From contig OU452207.1 of NCBI GenBank assembly GCA_911728435.2, forward strand, positions 15,277,682 to 15,341,681: a stretch of DNA of 64,000 bases, given 5' to 3'. Of the stretch, positions 50,823 through 61,344 are shown piece by piece. A model generated the notes under the pieces. The model was not told the DNA's origin. It made no database searches and saw nothing but the letters and a program-made list of their open reading frames with translations. Position numbers and translations under genes: made by a program. The stretch's first letter is position 1. Each line of letters begins with the position of its first letter. The DNA is from Apoderus coryli (taxonomy: Eukaryota > Arthropoda > Insecta > Coleoptera > Attelabidae).

Positions 50823-52270
50823 TATGGGCTATGGGATTGACCTCTAGTTAAAGGGAGGCATTTCGACAAAGTTGGTGGGGTGCCGTTCCCTAAAAAATTA
50901 GGGAGTATACCTGCTTAATAGGGTTAGCCACTCCAGGTGGACTATTTGTATATATAAAACTTAGCCAAAATAATAAATTAATATATTTTAATTAGTATTC
51001 AGACCTAAACCTAACGTAGTATAAATAAAACCTTATTGTAAATATGTATAAATGTATATATAAAAGAATAATGACAGTCAAGCACAAACAACAGAGAGAC
51101 GGTGTAAAAATATCGAACGAGACAAGAGCCTACAATCACAAAAGGACAAACGAATTTACAAACAATTACTGCCATGACACTTTTGCGGCATAAGCCTAAT
51201 GACCGCCATAGACTTTCTCAAGAGAAAGCGGTCAATATGATGCCCCATCATGATTATCAGCGCCCATCCCAAAGAATTCTAGAGTGTGCGGCATGCGCAA
51301 TCCAGCCACCCTTGATGACATCGCAGATAAGGGCGCGGACGGAAATCCTAGACATACCCAAGAAATGAACAAGATCATCGTTCATAGGACACCATCCGCC
51401 CCTAACCCCTATAGTAAACGATGTAATAATAATATTCTTCATGGGATATTTGCGCTGGAGTGCGCGCAATACAGGGGGCGCCGAGTAATGCGCTATCTTA
51501 TTCCGCTGGGAGGTCATTAAAGTATCTGGACCCTCCCAGTGGATACCGACGTCAGCAACAATCACATCAGCCTCCCCGCAAAAGACCAAGTCAGGCTTGT
51601 GGAGAGCTCCAGTCTCGTCCCTCACCCTAGGTTCTATTTCCACAGGAATCGCCTTTTCACGGGCTGCCTTTGCCAGTGACACCACCACGCGATCATGACG
51701 CCTAATGCGCTCGTAATGTGTCACCGGACAGCCCTGTATTACGTGACACAGAGTCTCCCTCCTGTGACAACCGCCCCGACATCGAACCTCACCGCTTCTA
51801 TTATGCAATCCTCCTACGGTGGGCAGCATGTTAAACCGCAGGAGGACCGCCTTTATGTATTCACCCCCACTCCAGTATGGGGGGGAATCCAGCCAGGCAG
51901 AGCCGGCTTCATGATTCCCCACTTGCCAAATGCCATTGCCCGAGGCCGAAGACTCTAGCCTTGAGCACCAGAATGATGCCACAGAACTGTTACTAGTGCC
52001 CGCCAAATTCTGAATGACGACCGAACCCAACGCAGAAACAATTTGAACATCGTCGGTCCCGTCGCCCAGACGGCGGAGACGCCTCAGGATGATTCCCGGT
52101 ATCCTCCGCCTAAACGAAAGGACACCAAGACCACCCTGTTTTATTGTGGCATAAATTGCGGCATTGCTGACAGAGTTAGGCAAGTGGAGAATTTTCTTTA
52201 CCGCAAGCCTAAAAAGCTTGTCGGCATTATCCAATGCCCTGAGGGAGATGTCGGGGTTCTGCAGCATATA
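50823..52270 (-). mobile_element. R2-clade-like non-LTR element, 3' part
   Basis: The unit comprises the C-terminal open frame 51257-52270 and about 430 bases of 3' UTR to 50823, where it meets the preceding reverse transcriptase copy. The 5' side is cut at a TA microsatellite. R2 itself lives in 28S rRNA genes; no rRNA sequence flanks this copy. Confidence 0.65.
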
Positions 52271-52286
52271 TATATAACGTGGTAGA

Positions 52287-52323
<37 letters not shown>

Positions 52324-52342
52324 AACAAACAAAGATATTCAA
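51257..52342 (-). CDS. R2-type C-terminal zinc knuckle and restriction-like endonuclease
   Basis: After microsatellite-derived residues at the N-terminus (the repeated YI run is not native), the frame reads LFRLAVKKILHLPNSVSNAA and the G-rich LGVLSFRRRIPGII region. A CCHC knuckle follows as CRGGCHRRETLCHVIQGC with HYERIRRHD, and then KPDLVFCGEADVIVADVGIH, the PD..(D/E)xK restriction-like endonuclease of R2-type elements. This nuclease opens the target for reverse transcription. About 340 residues are open without a stop. The reverse transcriptase is missing upstream. Confidence 0.75.
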
Positions 52343-52507
52343 CTAAGTTGACAGAGTATAGTATATCACCGATATACAAAGAAAAATGAAATAAACTAAC
52401 TTTTTATCCAAAACACCTGACCGGCAATTGGGAGATGTTGGTTCAAATCCAGCTTGTGTCACGAGATTTTTTTTGATTCGTACAAGTTAGTTTATTTCAT
52501 TTTTCTT

Positions 52508-52550
<43 letters not shown>
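52290..52550. repeat. 29-bp perfect hairpin with TA arrays around a Pol III B-box
   Basis: 52373-52401 and 52485-52513 are perfect inverted repeats (core CAAAGAAAAATGAAATAAAC). Outside them lie TA runs at 52290-52321 and 52510-52550. The 83-nt loop holds GGTTCAAATCC (52440-52450), a B-box with one change from consensus, and a run of eight T (52467-52474) that could end Pol III transcription. It may be a tRNA-derived SINE remnant. No A-box was found. Confidence 0.6.
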
Positions 52551-52553
<3 letters not shown>

Positions 52554-52565
52554 TAAACAGAATTG

Positions 52566-54545
52566 AAAATATTGAAAGAGTTGCATCGTCGATAATATCA
52601 TTATTCTCAATATCACTATTAATAACCGAGGGTTTGTAACTTTGTATATTTTTGATTTTTTCTACAATTGTTGGAGGGATTACATAGTCATAACAACATT
52701 TATTCATACGTTGCACCCAGATCTATTATTCAAAATTGCTGTCAACATTGGTAATTTCATGCGGTTGTGCAATTCTATTTTTATTAAATTCATTTGGCTG
52801 AAAAGTCGTTCCACTTCTGCATTTGAATTCTGCAAAACTAAAAATGACAATGCTACTGTCGCTAACTCTCTAAATGAATCCTCTCCATTACTATCTTGCG
52901 CAGAATGAACTTCAGACCAAAAATCGGCAGAATTTCTGGTATTTTCCCAGTTCTTTAAAGTTATATTTCTCCACTGAGTATTGACTTTTTCAATAACTTG
53001 TGGTTCGTAATTAGAGTGCTCAAGAATTTGTATTAAATCAGGTTTAGTTACACGTAGTGTATTTTCGACTGAAAAAACTGATATTTGTTTTAAAATGGCA
53101 ACATTATCAGGCATTCTTTGAATAATCTCTCTAATTAATTTTATGAGAAAATTAACACATCTATTTTCTCATGCTCATTTGTTACACCGGCTTTCTTCAT
53201 TTAATTTATTTTGTTTTCAAAAAGATAACCCAAATAATTATCGCGCACAACAAATGAGTCGATATCATCATGAAATAATCTAAACCGGCTATTCGGAGTT
53301 GTTACTTTTTTAATTAAACTATTTAACAACATCGTCACATCTTCCAAAAGTTTACACGAGTCTGCGGCTTTTGCTTCGAAGGCTTTGTTCAGTCTTTGAA
53401 CCTCACTTAAAATTGGTTTAATAAAACATATAAATGCATAATTTGTATCATCATTATACATGTCGTATAACATTTGGGCAGTATAACATTTGTCACTCTC
53501 ATTAACAATTGAAAAATGAGTTTTGAGTTCAAGCCACTGATTGAAAATTCGCGTTACGGCGGACTCAATTGAAAGCCAACGTGTTGCTGAAATGCCGGTT
53601 ATTTTTAAGGGATCATTACCATCATTTTTGTATTATATATTTGCCTATACATTATTTGTCTAGAAGAAGAATGTTGAAACCAATTGTAGGTTTTTCGAAT
53701 TAGAAATTCTAGATTCCTCGGAAGACATTCTTTAGCAGCTGCTGAAACTGCCAACTGTAAAGAATGGCACACACAACGAATTAAAATTAGGTTTGGAACC
53801 CGTTGTTTTAGTTTTGCGTACACGCCATTGTTGATGCCTACCATGACGGACGCATTGTCAGTTCCAGTACCCTTTAAATTTGCTATATTCAAATTAAATC
53901 TTGTTATGGTCTCTAAAATAGCATCAACAATCGCATTAGTATCACACTCTTCCAATCTCACTAAATCTAAAAACAAATTTACTATCTTTTTCATCTTATA
54001 ACTGAAATAAATAATTGTACAGCCTAAATATTTATCTATGGTAATGTCTGTTGACTCATCTCACAAAACACTAAAAGGAGAGTCACCAATATCCTCACAT
54101 AGTTCCTTGACAAAATGTGGCGATAAAACATTTTTTATTATATTACTGCATTTGCAAATGTGTAGAGACAGAGCAGTTATTGAACGCTTTTTTACACGTA
54201 TCCACCAAGTGATCAGAAATATTTACGGAGGTATGTTGAGCAATAAAAAGGGCTAACCTTGTCTCAGCAAACTTGGTGTCCTCTTGCTCATCTACAGCCG
54301 AAAATGTAATTTTTTGCTGTACTTTTCCCTGGAACGACCTCCCCAAGAAAACACTGCATTTTCTTTGTGTTTTTTTGAATCTCCATGGCTTTTCAGGTTG
54401 GCGTATCGGCTGGTGATGATTTTGCCACAAAACTTGCATTTGGCTTCTTTCCCCCAGAAGTGCTGTCAATGGCCAGCAACCATTCCTTGAAAATAGGGTC
54501 CTTCAACCACGCTTCTCTAAACTTCTGAGTATACGTTTTAGGCAT
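52566..54545 (-). pseudogene. hAT transposase with BED zinc finger, several frameshifts
   Basis: The start at 54545 gives MPKTYTQKFREAWLKDP. A BED-type finger follows: CKFCGKII.., then NLKSHGDSKKHKENA (C-x2-C ... H-x5-H). The catalytic core has LWDESTDI near 54080 (first aspartate), GTGTDNASVMVGINNG (second) and CVCHSLQLAVSAAAKECLP. The C-terminal dimerisation region reads FRELATVALSFLVLQNSNAE, then VERLFSQMNLIKIELHNRM. Frame breaks near 54470, 54140, 53600, 53200 and 52710 disable it. The total of about 1980 bases is close to the normal length of hAT transposase genes. Confidence 0.8.
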
Positions 54546-54560
54546 GGCGCATGGATAGCT

Positions 54561-54614
54561 CTGTTATTTTAATTATATGTATTTTAAATCATATTTGATT
54601 ATCGATGTACTTAC
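54561..54614 (-). other. Candidate 54-nt intron in the hAT 5' UTR
   Basis: On the minus strand GATACTGAG/gtaagtac and aaaataacag/AGCTATCC are good donor and acceptor sites. The intron lies between the terminal repeat and the transposase ATG. Confidence 0.5.
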
Positions 54615-54641
54615 CTCAGTATCAAACAAGTGCCACCACTG

Positions 54642-54897
54642 GTAATATATTACACTCTGCTAGCTAAACCAGCTTAATAAACGAAAATAATAGTAAAGAC
54701 CAACATAATATGCACATACAATTTACAATACGCACTGATCCTGACGGTGATTCCCCCAGATTCTCTGGCAAAATCGAAAGAGACTGAAACGTGCCGCTAT
54801 CTAGCAGCACCACAATGAACTAAATTATATAGTGAATTATCGGTTATAGTTTGCTCGCTTCTAGAGTTACGAATGCACCAACAAAATAACAGAAGGT
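54642..54897. other. Short spacer, no gene
   Basis: Unremarkable sequence between the hAT end and the start of the LTR-like repeat. Confidence 0.5.
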
Positions 54898-56057
54898 TGT
54901 AACGAAGTTACTTTTTTTTTTTTAATTTCATTTACACCGTCATTGGTATTTTATTAGAGAAGTTCATTTTCATTTTATTCTGTCCTTTCATTCCGACCCC
55001 CCTTGTATATAGTTCAGGTTGTATTTTCCTTTTAAACATATTGACGTAATTCCGTCCACCCTGAATTATACCCCACCGCTTCAACCGTGCATCGATCGAC
55101 AACGACGTGGCTTGTGCTTAGCGTGAACATGATGCGCGCTGGCATCGTGGTAGGGAGAGAGAGAAACCGGCCAGTGGGGACAGCGCCGTGGTGCATAAAT
55201 ACCAGATCGCCACGCAGAAACAGTCAGTCGACGACCGGCAGCAACAGCAAGCAGTAGTGGTGGTGAAGTGGTGAGTGGAGTCAACAGCCGTACAGTAATC
55301 AACCGTCAAGCAGCAAGGGTAGCGTACGTAAGTGTGTTGTATGCGGGCCAGTACCGGATAAGGGTGAGTGTGTATAAGCGTGGCAAGTGGAAACGAGTAA
55401 GTAGTAAGTGTGAGGGTTTCTGAGATTGCCATTACTAGGGGGTTGTGGTGTCTGGACGTCCCGAATCTGCGTGCGGACCACCCGGGGGGTCTCTTGCGTT
55501 TGTCAAAGCTACGGCGACATTCGTGAGACGCCTTAGCCCGTTGCCCGTCCAACTACCGTTCCGGGGCCACGTCAGACATCCCTACTATACTAAGCCGAGT
55601 TTGTTCTGTGAAGTGGCGACCTGAGCCCGGACCATTAGCAGCCGCTAATTGGCAGGATCTAACCACCCGAATCAAGGCAAACTCACCGGCAACACCGTGG
55701 TAATCTCAGAGGGACACCCGTTTTAGTTATTTCAAGAAATACCGTAACACTGCCACGTGGAGAAACACACCCGGTAATATCCTACCTCTCGGCCGCGCAC
55801 GTTTTGCAACCCGAGCGCCGTGACATTCATTTTACCGTATTGTATTTTTATTGTTATGTATTTATTTTATTTAGGAACGGTTGAAATGTATATATTTTAA
55901 TTAATAAATTGTTAATATTTGTTATCCCGTTTTGTATTTAGTAAAACACCTGGACTAAGCCTTAGGCCCTCTTTTCGTCGAATTAAAAACTCGACCCTGG
56001 AATTACTATCTCCACTAGAGTTACCTGGTGTCCGTGGAGCGTACCACGTTAATAAAC
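54898..56057 (+). repeat. LTR-like sequence, copy 2
   Basis: It starts TGTAACGAAGTTACTTTT as at 9811 and is followed by the same TGGCGCCCGAGGAA. A TATA-like GCATAAATACC lies near 55192, about 30 bases before CAGTCAGTCG, a core-promoter-like arrangement. The last 150 bases resemble the corresponding part of copy 1. The G+C-rich centre gives long minus-strand open frames that I do not accept as genes. After the primer-like site only about 100 bases of internal sequence remain. Confidence 0.6.
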
Positions 56058-56071
56058 TGGCGCCCGAGGAA
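56058..56071 (+). promoter_or_regulatory. Primer-binding-site-like motif, copy 2
   Basis: TGGCGCCCGAGGAA, identical to 11089-11102, directly follows the LTR-like repeat. Confidence 0.5.
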
Positions 56072-56414
56072 TAAGCCGCCGAAAACCCGAACACGCCACC
56101 TAGTAACGACCGCCACTTGAAACAATCGTTACAAGGTCGTTTAATAATAATTCTGATTCTACTAGATTTTCTACTGCCCACTAAAACAGAAATTTGCCCA
56201 CCAAATGAAGACCTGAATCTACCAGATTTAGTAGAAAATCTACCAAGTTGGCAACCCTGGAATACGCTCGTCTAGAGGCGGAGAAAAAATCAAAGAAGGT
56301 TGAAAAAGAAATCGTTAAAAAACGGAACTAAAAAAAACTTGAAAAGACAAACAAGACAATAAAATTATGGAAAAAACTGTGCCAAAAGATTTAAATGAGG
56401 CTGAAAATAACTAT

Positions 56415-57220
56415 TGCTCTTAAATTATTATAATGGCCCTGAAAATTCAGCTTATCATCGACATATATACCCAGGTCCTTGACAACATTTAAACCCGTCA
56501 GCTCCGAACCATTGATTGTGTATGCGAATGGGAATCTACTATCACCTCGTATGAAAATCATACTATGACATTTAGTAATAATTTATTCGGAAGGCACCAA
56601 CGACGCAGAACGTTCTGGTCATGCTGCAACCTCTGGCAATCTTCGATATTACCATTACTCCTGTATATTTTTAGATCATCCGCAAGCATTAAACATTTCG
56701 AAGTAATTTTGTCATGAATATCGTTAACAAAAATAATAGGTAAACAATATTGGTCCCAAATGTGAACCCTGAGGAAGACCAGTTCCCGTGAAAAACACCT
56801 CTGACAAGCAACCCTAACACGCTGCGATCTACCGTGCAAATAGGACCCAACCCATTTAAGCATGTTCCCTCTTACACCATATCTCTGAAGCTTCCGCAAA
56901 AGTATGTCATCATCAACAAGATGAAATGCTTTACTGAAATCCGTATAAATGGTATGGGTTTCGTTACCCTCATTCATTGTCGCTAACATGTAGCTTGCGT
57001 ATGAAAACAAATTTGTGGTCGTCGACTTTCCCCCAGGAATCCATGTTGATTCCATGAAATGATGTTCTTAAACGAAGCACTGAAAAACGATACTAAGCAC
57101 TTTTTAAAAAGCTTTGATAAAGCTTTGACTGAATACACACTGGTCGATAATTCACAACATTTATGCGCTCGCCAGACTTATAAACCGGCACAATAATGGA
57201 TGGCCTTAACATCTTTTATC
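56415..57220 (-). pseudogene. Non-LTR reverse transcriptase fragment
   Basis: On the minus strand VYKSGERINVVNYRPVC starts the RT fingers near 57190. The frame 56558-57055 has HTIYTDFSKAFHLVDDDILL, YGVRGNMLKWVGSYLHGRSQ, FVNDIHDKITSKCLMLADDL (catalytic LADD) and the thumb. The readable part continues in another frame to VVKDLGIYVDDKLNFQGHY near 56430. The GS.LGP motif is damaged. Both ends are truncated. Confidence 0.75.
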
Positions 57221-57269
57221 TCACGCATCATTACATTTGCATTATCAGCAGCCAGTCCTATTAAATTGT

Positions 57270-57822
57270 CCAATTTAATAATAATAATAATTGGGCTTTA
57301 TTGCATCATATCAAAAATACAATTGGCGAAATTGAGACTAGGTCTCCTAGCTGAACCTGACTATTATACAAAATTTATGTTAAGTAGCAAATGTGAAAAA
57401 AAAATACAATTCCAACATAACCCTGCTGTAAATATATAATATATAGGAACGCAACATATATCATACAAATCAAGTACCAATTTAATCACACAAATTCCAA
57501 TAGTTTTACTTTTAGAAACTTACTGAACATATATGGGCGTAACAATTTAGACTCGTCAGGTATTCTATTATACATGTGAGAAACCGTGTATGAGAATCAC
57601 CGTTCAAACATTGCACTTCTATGTTGTGGCATAGTTATTAATAATTTATGCCTTAGATCTAGGTGGTGCTGATCATGACGAAATTTAATCTTTTGATATA
57701 GATATCTGGGCAATCTCAAGACTATGATCTTGTTAAATAAGACATACATTTGATATATTCTACGTTCCGATATTCTGCGTATGTGCGCTCCAAATTGGAT
57801 TACTGATTGTTTGGTACCCATA
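57270..57822 (-). pseudogene. Non-LTR 3' end, minus strand, abutting an opposite copy
   Basis: The AATAATAATAAT tail lies at 57278-57292 and the RT C-terminal region at 57597-57821 (IQFGAHIRRISERRIYQM, LPRYLYQKIKFRHDQHHLDL). A VSHMYNRIPDESKLL end is readable to about 57530. The 5' truncated end meets the truncated end of a plus-strand copy at about 57822. Confidence 0.65.
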
Positions 57823-58472
57823 TTATAGTTGCTATAACCAGATGATTGAGAAAGTTCAACGCAAATTCTTGAAATTTCTATATTTTAGGTTAAACGGTTC
57901 TTATCCGCAGCATGATATATCGACTGTATATTTGTGTGATGTATTTCAGTATCAGAGTTTGGGTTTAAGGAAACAGCTGTGTAGTGTTAAGTTTCTTTAC
58001 GGGGTCTTGCACAATAAACTGGACGTACCTGAGCTTTTACAGAGACTAAATTTTTTGGTTCCCAGAGTTAACTCTAGAAACAGTTCGACCTTTTATAATG
58101 ACAGACCACATACGAACCTAATAATAAAGTCACCTGTATATACCATGTGTTCCACATATAATCTTGTGTGCAGTGATTGTGATATTTTTTTTGAATCACT
58201 TGATGCGGTTTTAAAATCAGCTATCAGGGTACTTGAACCAGCTTGATGGCTCTGTATTTCCTTTTTTTATCTTTGTTTTTAAGTTACATTTCATAGCTGT
58301 ATATGTATAATTCTTAAATACATTAGTTTTGTTTTTTTTTGTTTTTAATATTACTATACTGTTGTATCAATATTTAGATATTATCCTATGTATAAACATT
58401 TGAGTCTACAAATTGTTCTGTAAATGGTATTTTTTTACTGTAGAACAATAAAGCTATTATTATTATTATTCC
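57823..58472 (+). pseudogene. Non-LTR 3' end, plus strand
   Basis: From about 57823 the frame reads YYSCYNQMIEKVQRKFLKFL and continues open to 58246 through LGLRKQLCSVKFLYGVLHNK and LNFLVPRVNSRNSSTFY, the C-terminal end of a Jockey/CR1-like RT. The 3' UTR ends in an ATT repeat at 58455-58471. The two neighbouring copies have their 3' tails pointing outward. Confidence 0.7.
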
Positions 58473-59009
58473 TTCATCGTTGTATGAAAAATACACAGCT
58501 AGATTAATTTATTTACATATTTATTCACAATTTTTATTTACACTAATTTCTCACTTAATATTATTATTTACAAATTAACTTATATTATTAAGACTTTAAA
58601 ATAGTAATTATACACTTATGGTATTATTACACTCTTATAGAGAGGTAGGTATTAAATTTTATTCTTATACAGAGTATCTTTTATTGAAAGATTATTGATA
58701 ATTTTTAATATGGCGTAAAATAGGTTACAAGTACTGCTGAACGACTGAACAGACTGAACGAAAACTATACAAAAAGGGTGGGTGTTATATTTAACCCCAC
58801 GGACGCACCACTTATAGCGCGTAGGAATATTAGCATATAGGCAGATATGGTCTTTCTTATGGTAACGGTTTAAATTTAAGATTTTAAATTATTACTATTT
58901 TTAAATCTGTTGAGATTGATCTCAACAATCGTGAACCATCTAATTTCACGCAACTTCGCAGATACTCCTCTTTCAAACTTACCAATTCCGCCTATTAACC
59001 GCACACAAC
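58473..59009. other. No gene seen
   Basis: A+T-rich DNA with a short G+C-richer stretch near 58775-58830 (GGGTGGGTGTTATATTTAAC onward). No coding or repeat structure could be defined. Confidence 0.45.
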
Positions 59010-59800
59010 AGTTCTGAATTTGCTGTCTAATTTGATTTTGTGATTGTGCAAATGTTCAATTGTTCTATTATATATTTCTGCTGCTGTTCCATTTGCCATT
59101 TGAATAATTCCACAAAAATTGTCTTGAACTCTACCTATTGAGGAGTCAAAAAACCGTTCAACAAGTACCAGTGTTTTCTCAGTGCTAATATATTTGTTAT
59201 TTCATCCATGATAATAGAATATGCAACAGAGTTGTTTATTTTGTATGATAAAGCACCTAAGGCTTCAGCTGCTATACAGTATCTGGTTATATGTGTTGCT
59301 TTTTTTCTTTCCATCTTTAAGTCCTTGGCTATTTGAGAGTCACGGCAAACAGTGCGTAAAAAATTAGCCAGATGATCTATAAGTAAAAATGGTAAAATAT
59401 GTTCATGTAGGAACATTACAGTCCTCTTGTTCTGTGGATCTCAGTTGTAGCATATATGACAATTTTCGAAGTATTCTCGGCGTTCTTAATATTTTGCAAA
59501 TGTAACATTGTTTTTTCATGTCGTGCAATATGACTTGCCCCACGAACAATATATTTACATGTATCACACTTAAATATGCATTTTGTTTGGTATCACAAAC
59601 CAAATCTTGTTTGCCAGTCTTGCCTAAAACTGTGTTAGTACCCTTAACTTTTGATGGTGCTGCTCCACTTCTCCTTCCGACTCAGAATCGGAACTTATGT
59701 TGTCACTCCTAGGTATATTATGGCAGACAATTGACTCAAATGACACAGTTTCTGTTGTAGTACTACTACTTGTGCTTGTATTGCTTATGTTTTCTTTTTA
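59010..59800 (-). pseudogene. hAT-like transposase N-terminal fragment
   Basis: A zinc finger reads KCDTCKYIVRGASHIARHE near 59560-59510, with C-x2-C and H residues. After a frame change, FLLIDHLANFLRTVCRDSQI, AKDLKMERKKATHITRYCI and SYKINNSVAYSIIMDEITNI follow. The last carries the first catalytic aspartate as MDE of hAT transposases of the ZMYM/SCAND3-like type. After a stop, 59140-59015 has HDGTAAE-like residues (MANGTAAEIYNRTIEHLHNH). The remaining core and dimerisation region are absent. Confidence 0.6.
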
Positions 59801-59999
59801 TAATTTTTTTAGCCATCTAAAATTAAAACAATTCATTTACATACGTATGTAATTTTTACTAAATATTATAGCTAATTGTATGCAACTTACAAAGCTTACT
59901 ATAAAATTTCGTTGTTTTTTGCTTCTCATATAAGATATGCAACTTTCTTAATTCTATTCCTGGCGATTTTAAAACACTGTCTCCGTCAACTTTTAAAAA

Positions 60000-60798
60000 A
60001 CATATGTTTCAGAGGATTGGGTCACAGCAAACCTCACCTATCTCTTGTTAATTGACCTTATTCTTATATTTCTTTCTTTCTCAGTTAGCAAAACACTTGG
60101 GGGACTATTTTTATTTTTTCCCAATTGCATTGGAGCAGTTGATGGGAAGCATGTAAGAATAATTAAGCCGATAAGAAGCGGGTCAATATGTTTTAACTAT
60201 AAACATTTTTTTTCTATTGTCTTGTTGGCAATTTGTGATGCAAATTATTGTTTTACTTATATTGATGTTGGAGCATATGGCAAGTTTTCGGATTCAACAG
60301 TATTCAAAAGTGGACCTTTTCTGAAAAGGCTTGAAGAGAATACTCTAAACATTCCTATTGGAAAATCATTACCTGGCACCAACGAAACTATAATGCCATA
60401 TATTATAGTGGGTGATGAAGCCTTTCCGTTAACGAAGCAATTGTTACGCCCATATGCAAGAAAGAATCTTAATTATAAGAAAAAGATATTTAACTACAGC
60501 TAGGAGATATATCGAGTGTTCATTTGGAATACTTTCAAACAAGTGGAGAATTTTTCATAGGCCACTAAACGTTAAAGTTGGGTTTGCGGTGACAATTGTC
60601 AAGGCTTGCTGTAAAAATACAATTTGGTTCGATTAAGAGACGGTTTTAGATTTGAGGATACCTTAATAGTGCATGGGTTTAAGGATACTGCACGAGGAGC
60701 ATCTCAAAATCTTGTTAGCAACGCAGTAAGAGACATGTTTGCTAATTACTTTATCAGTGATGGAAAGGTTTCTTGGCAAGACAGTAAAATACATTAAT
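60000..60798 (+). pseudogene. PIF/Harbinger transposase (DDE_Tnp_4)
   Basis: The frame 60045-60503 contains FPNCIGAVDGKHVRI (first catalytic D), a DVGAYGKFSDSTVFKSG segment and YIIVGDEAFPLTKQLLRPYA (second D). After a frame change at about 60490, 60500-60600 reads ARRYIECSFGILSNKWRIFH, with the catalytic glutamate in IECSFG. The last part, GFRFEDTLIVHG to ISDGKVSWQDSKIH, ends at 60798 in a third frame. Two small frameshifts are all that separate it from a complete C-terminal two thirds. The N-terminal helix-turn-helix is not seen. Confidence 0.8.
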
Positions 60799-60857
60799 AT
60801 AAACATGCAAGTTCTTATATTTGAATAGTAATGTCAATAAAAATATGTTGTACTTAC

Positions 60858-61046
60858 CTATAGTTTTTTTTCTTCCTCTAATAAATTGTTAAACTGATCA
60901 ATTACTATTGTTCCTATATCACCCCAGGATTTTTGCCGTAAGTCCCGATGTTTATATTCTTCGTTCGAACTATCCCATAAATTGGGTCTCAGTTCAACTT
61001 CGCTAATAAGTATTTCAGTATCGATAAACCTATTATCATTAGCCAT
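60858..61046 (-). CDS. MADF-domain protein of the PIF/Harbinger element
   Basis: From the ATG at 61046 the frame reads MANDNRFIDTEILISEVELR, RPNLWDSSNEEYKHRDLRQK and SWGDIGTIV, the start of a MADF (Myb/SANT-like) DNA-binding domain with its two tryptophans. PIF/Harbinger elements carry such a second gene, whose product helps the transposase bind DNA. It is convergent with the transposase and 60 bases from it. A stop follows at 60858 after EEEKKL; the native protein would be longer, so an intron or truncation is likely. Confidence 0.65.
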   Translation of the reverse strand: MANDNRFIDTEILISEVELRPNLWDSSNEEYKHRDLRQKSWGDIGTIVIDQFNNLLEEEKKL

Positions 61047-61109
61047 TTTCCGTTCACAACGTAAATATTGGGTAGAATCGGCAACAATGATAAGCACTCT
61101 CAACTACAT

Positions 61110-61340
61110 ACACTCGTGTACGCGTCGTACCATCTGAAAACAACAACTAAACGACGAGCAATCTGCGCCTCGCGTTCCTACGTGGAGCGCACGGGCTGAG
61201 CCGTCGCCAGCGCGTATGAATTGAAGCGCACTCACGGCCATCCGCTCTACGCGTCCATTTGAAAACCTACATTTAATTTATGATATTTGACCTCGCGCGT
61301 ATGGTACGCGCGCGTACCATACGCGTCCATCTGAAACGAG
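61110..61340. repeat. Terminal region of the PIF/Harbinger element with palindrome
   Basis: This G+C-rich block holds three copies of ACGCGTCCATCTGAAA-like words (near 61115 with variation, 61252 and 61322). It also has a perfect 30-nt palindrome at 61296-61325 whose half site is CGCGTATGGTACGCG. It probably forms the element's terminal repeat region. No matching opposite end was found near 59900. Confidence 0.5.
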
Positions 61341-61344
61341 ACTT

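Larger units (their letters stand above)
52555..54641 (-). mobile_element. hAT transposon with 5' UTR intron
   Basis: The 5' end on the minus strand (54641) begins CAGTGGTGGCACTTG, the CAnTGGTGG style of hAT terminal repeats. A transposase gene follows and reaches to about 52566. The matching 3' terminal repeat was not found; the element probably lost it where the TA-array hairpin begins. Confidence 0.65.

Noticed and set aside
52450..52716. Poly-YI open frames on both strands near 52500
   Set aside because: They are translated TA microsatellite. Only the non-repeat part belongs to the hAT C-terminus.
55081..55552. Minus-strand open frames of 60-144 codons
   Set aside because: They fall in the G+C-rich centre of LTR-like copy 2. 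The long frames follow from base composition, and no domain is visible.
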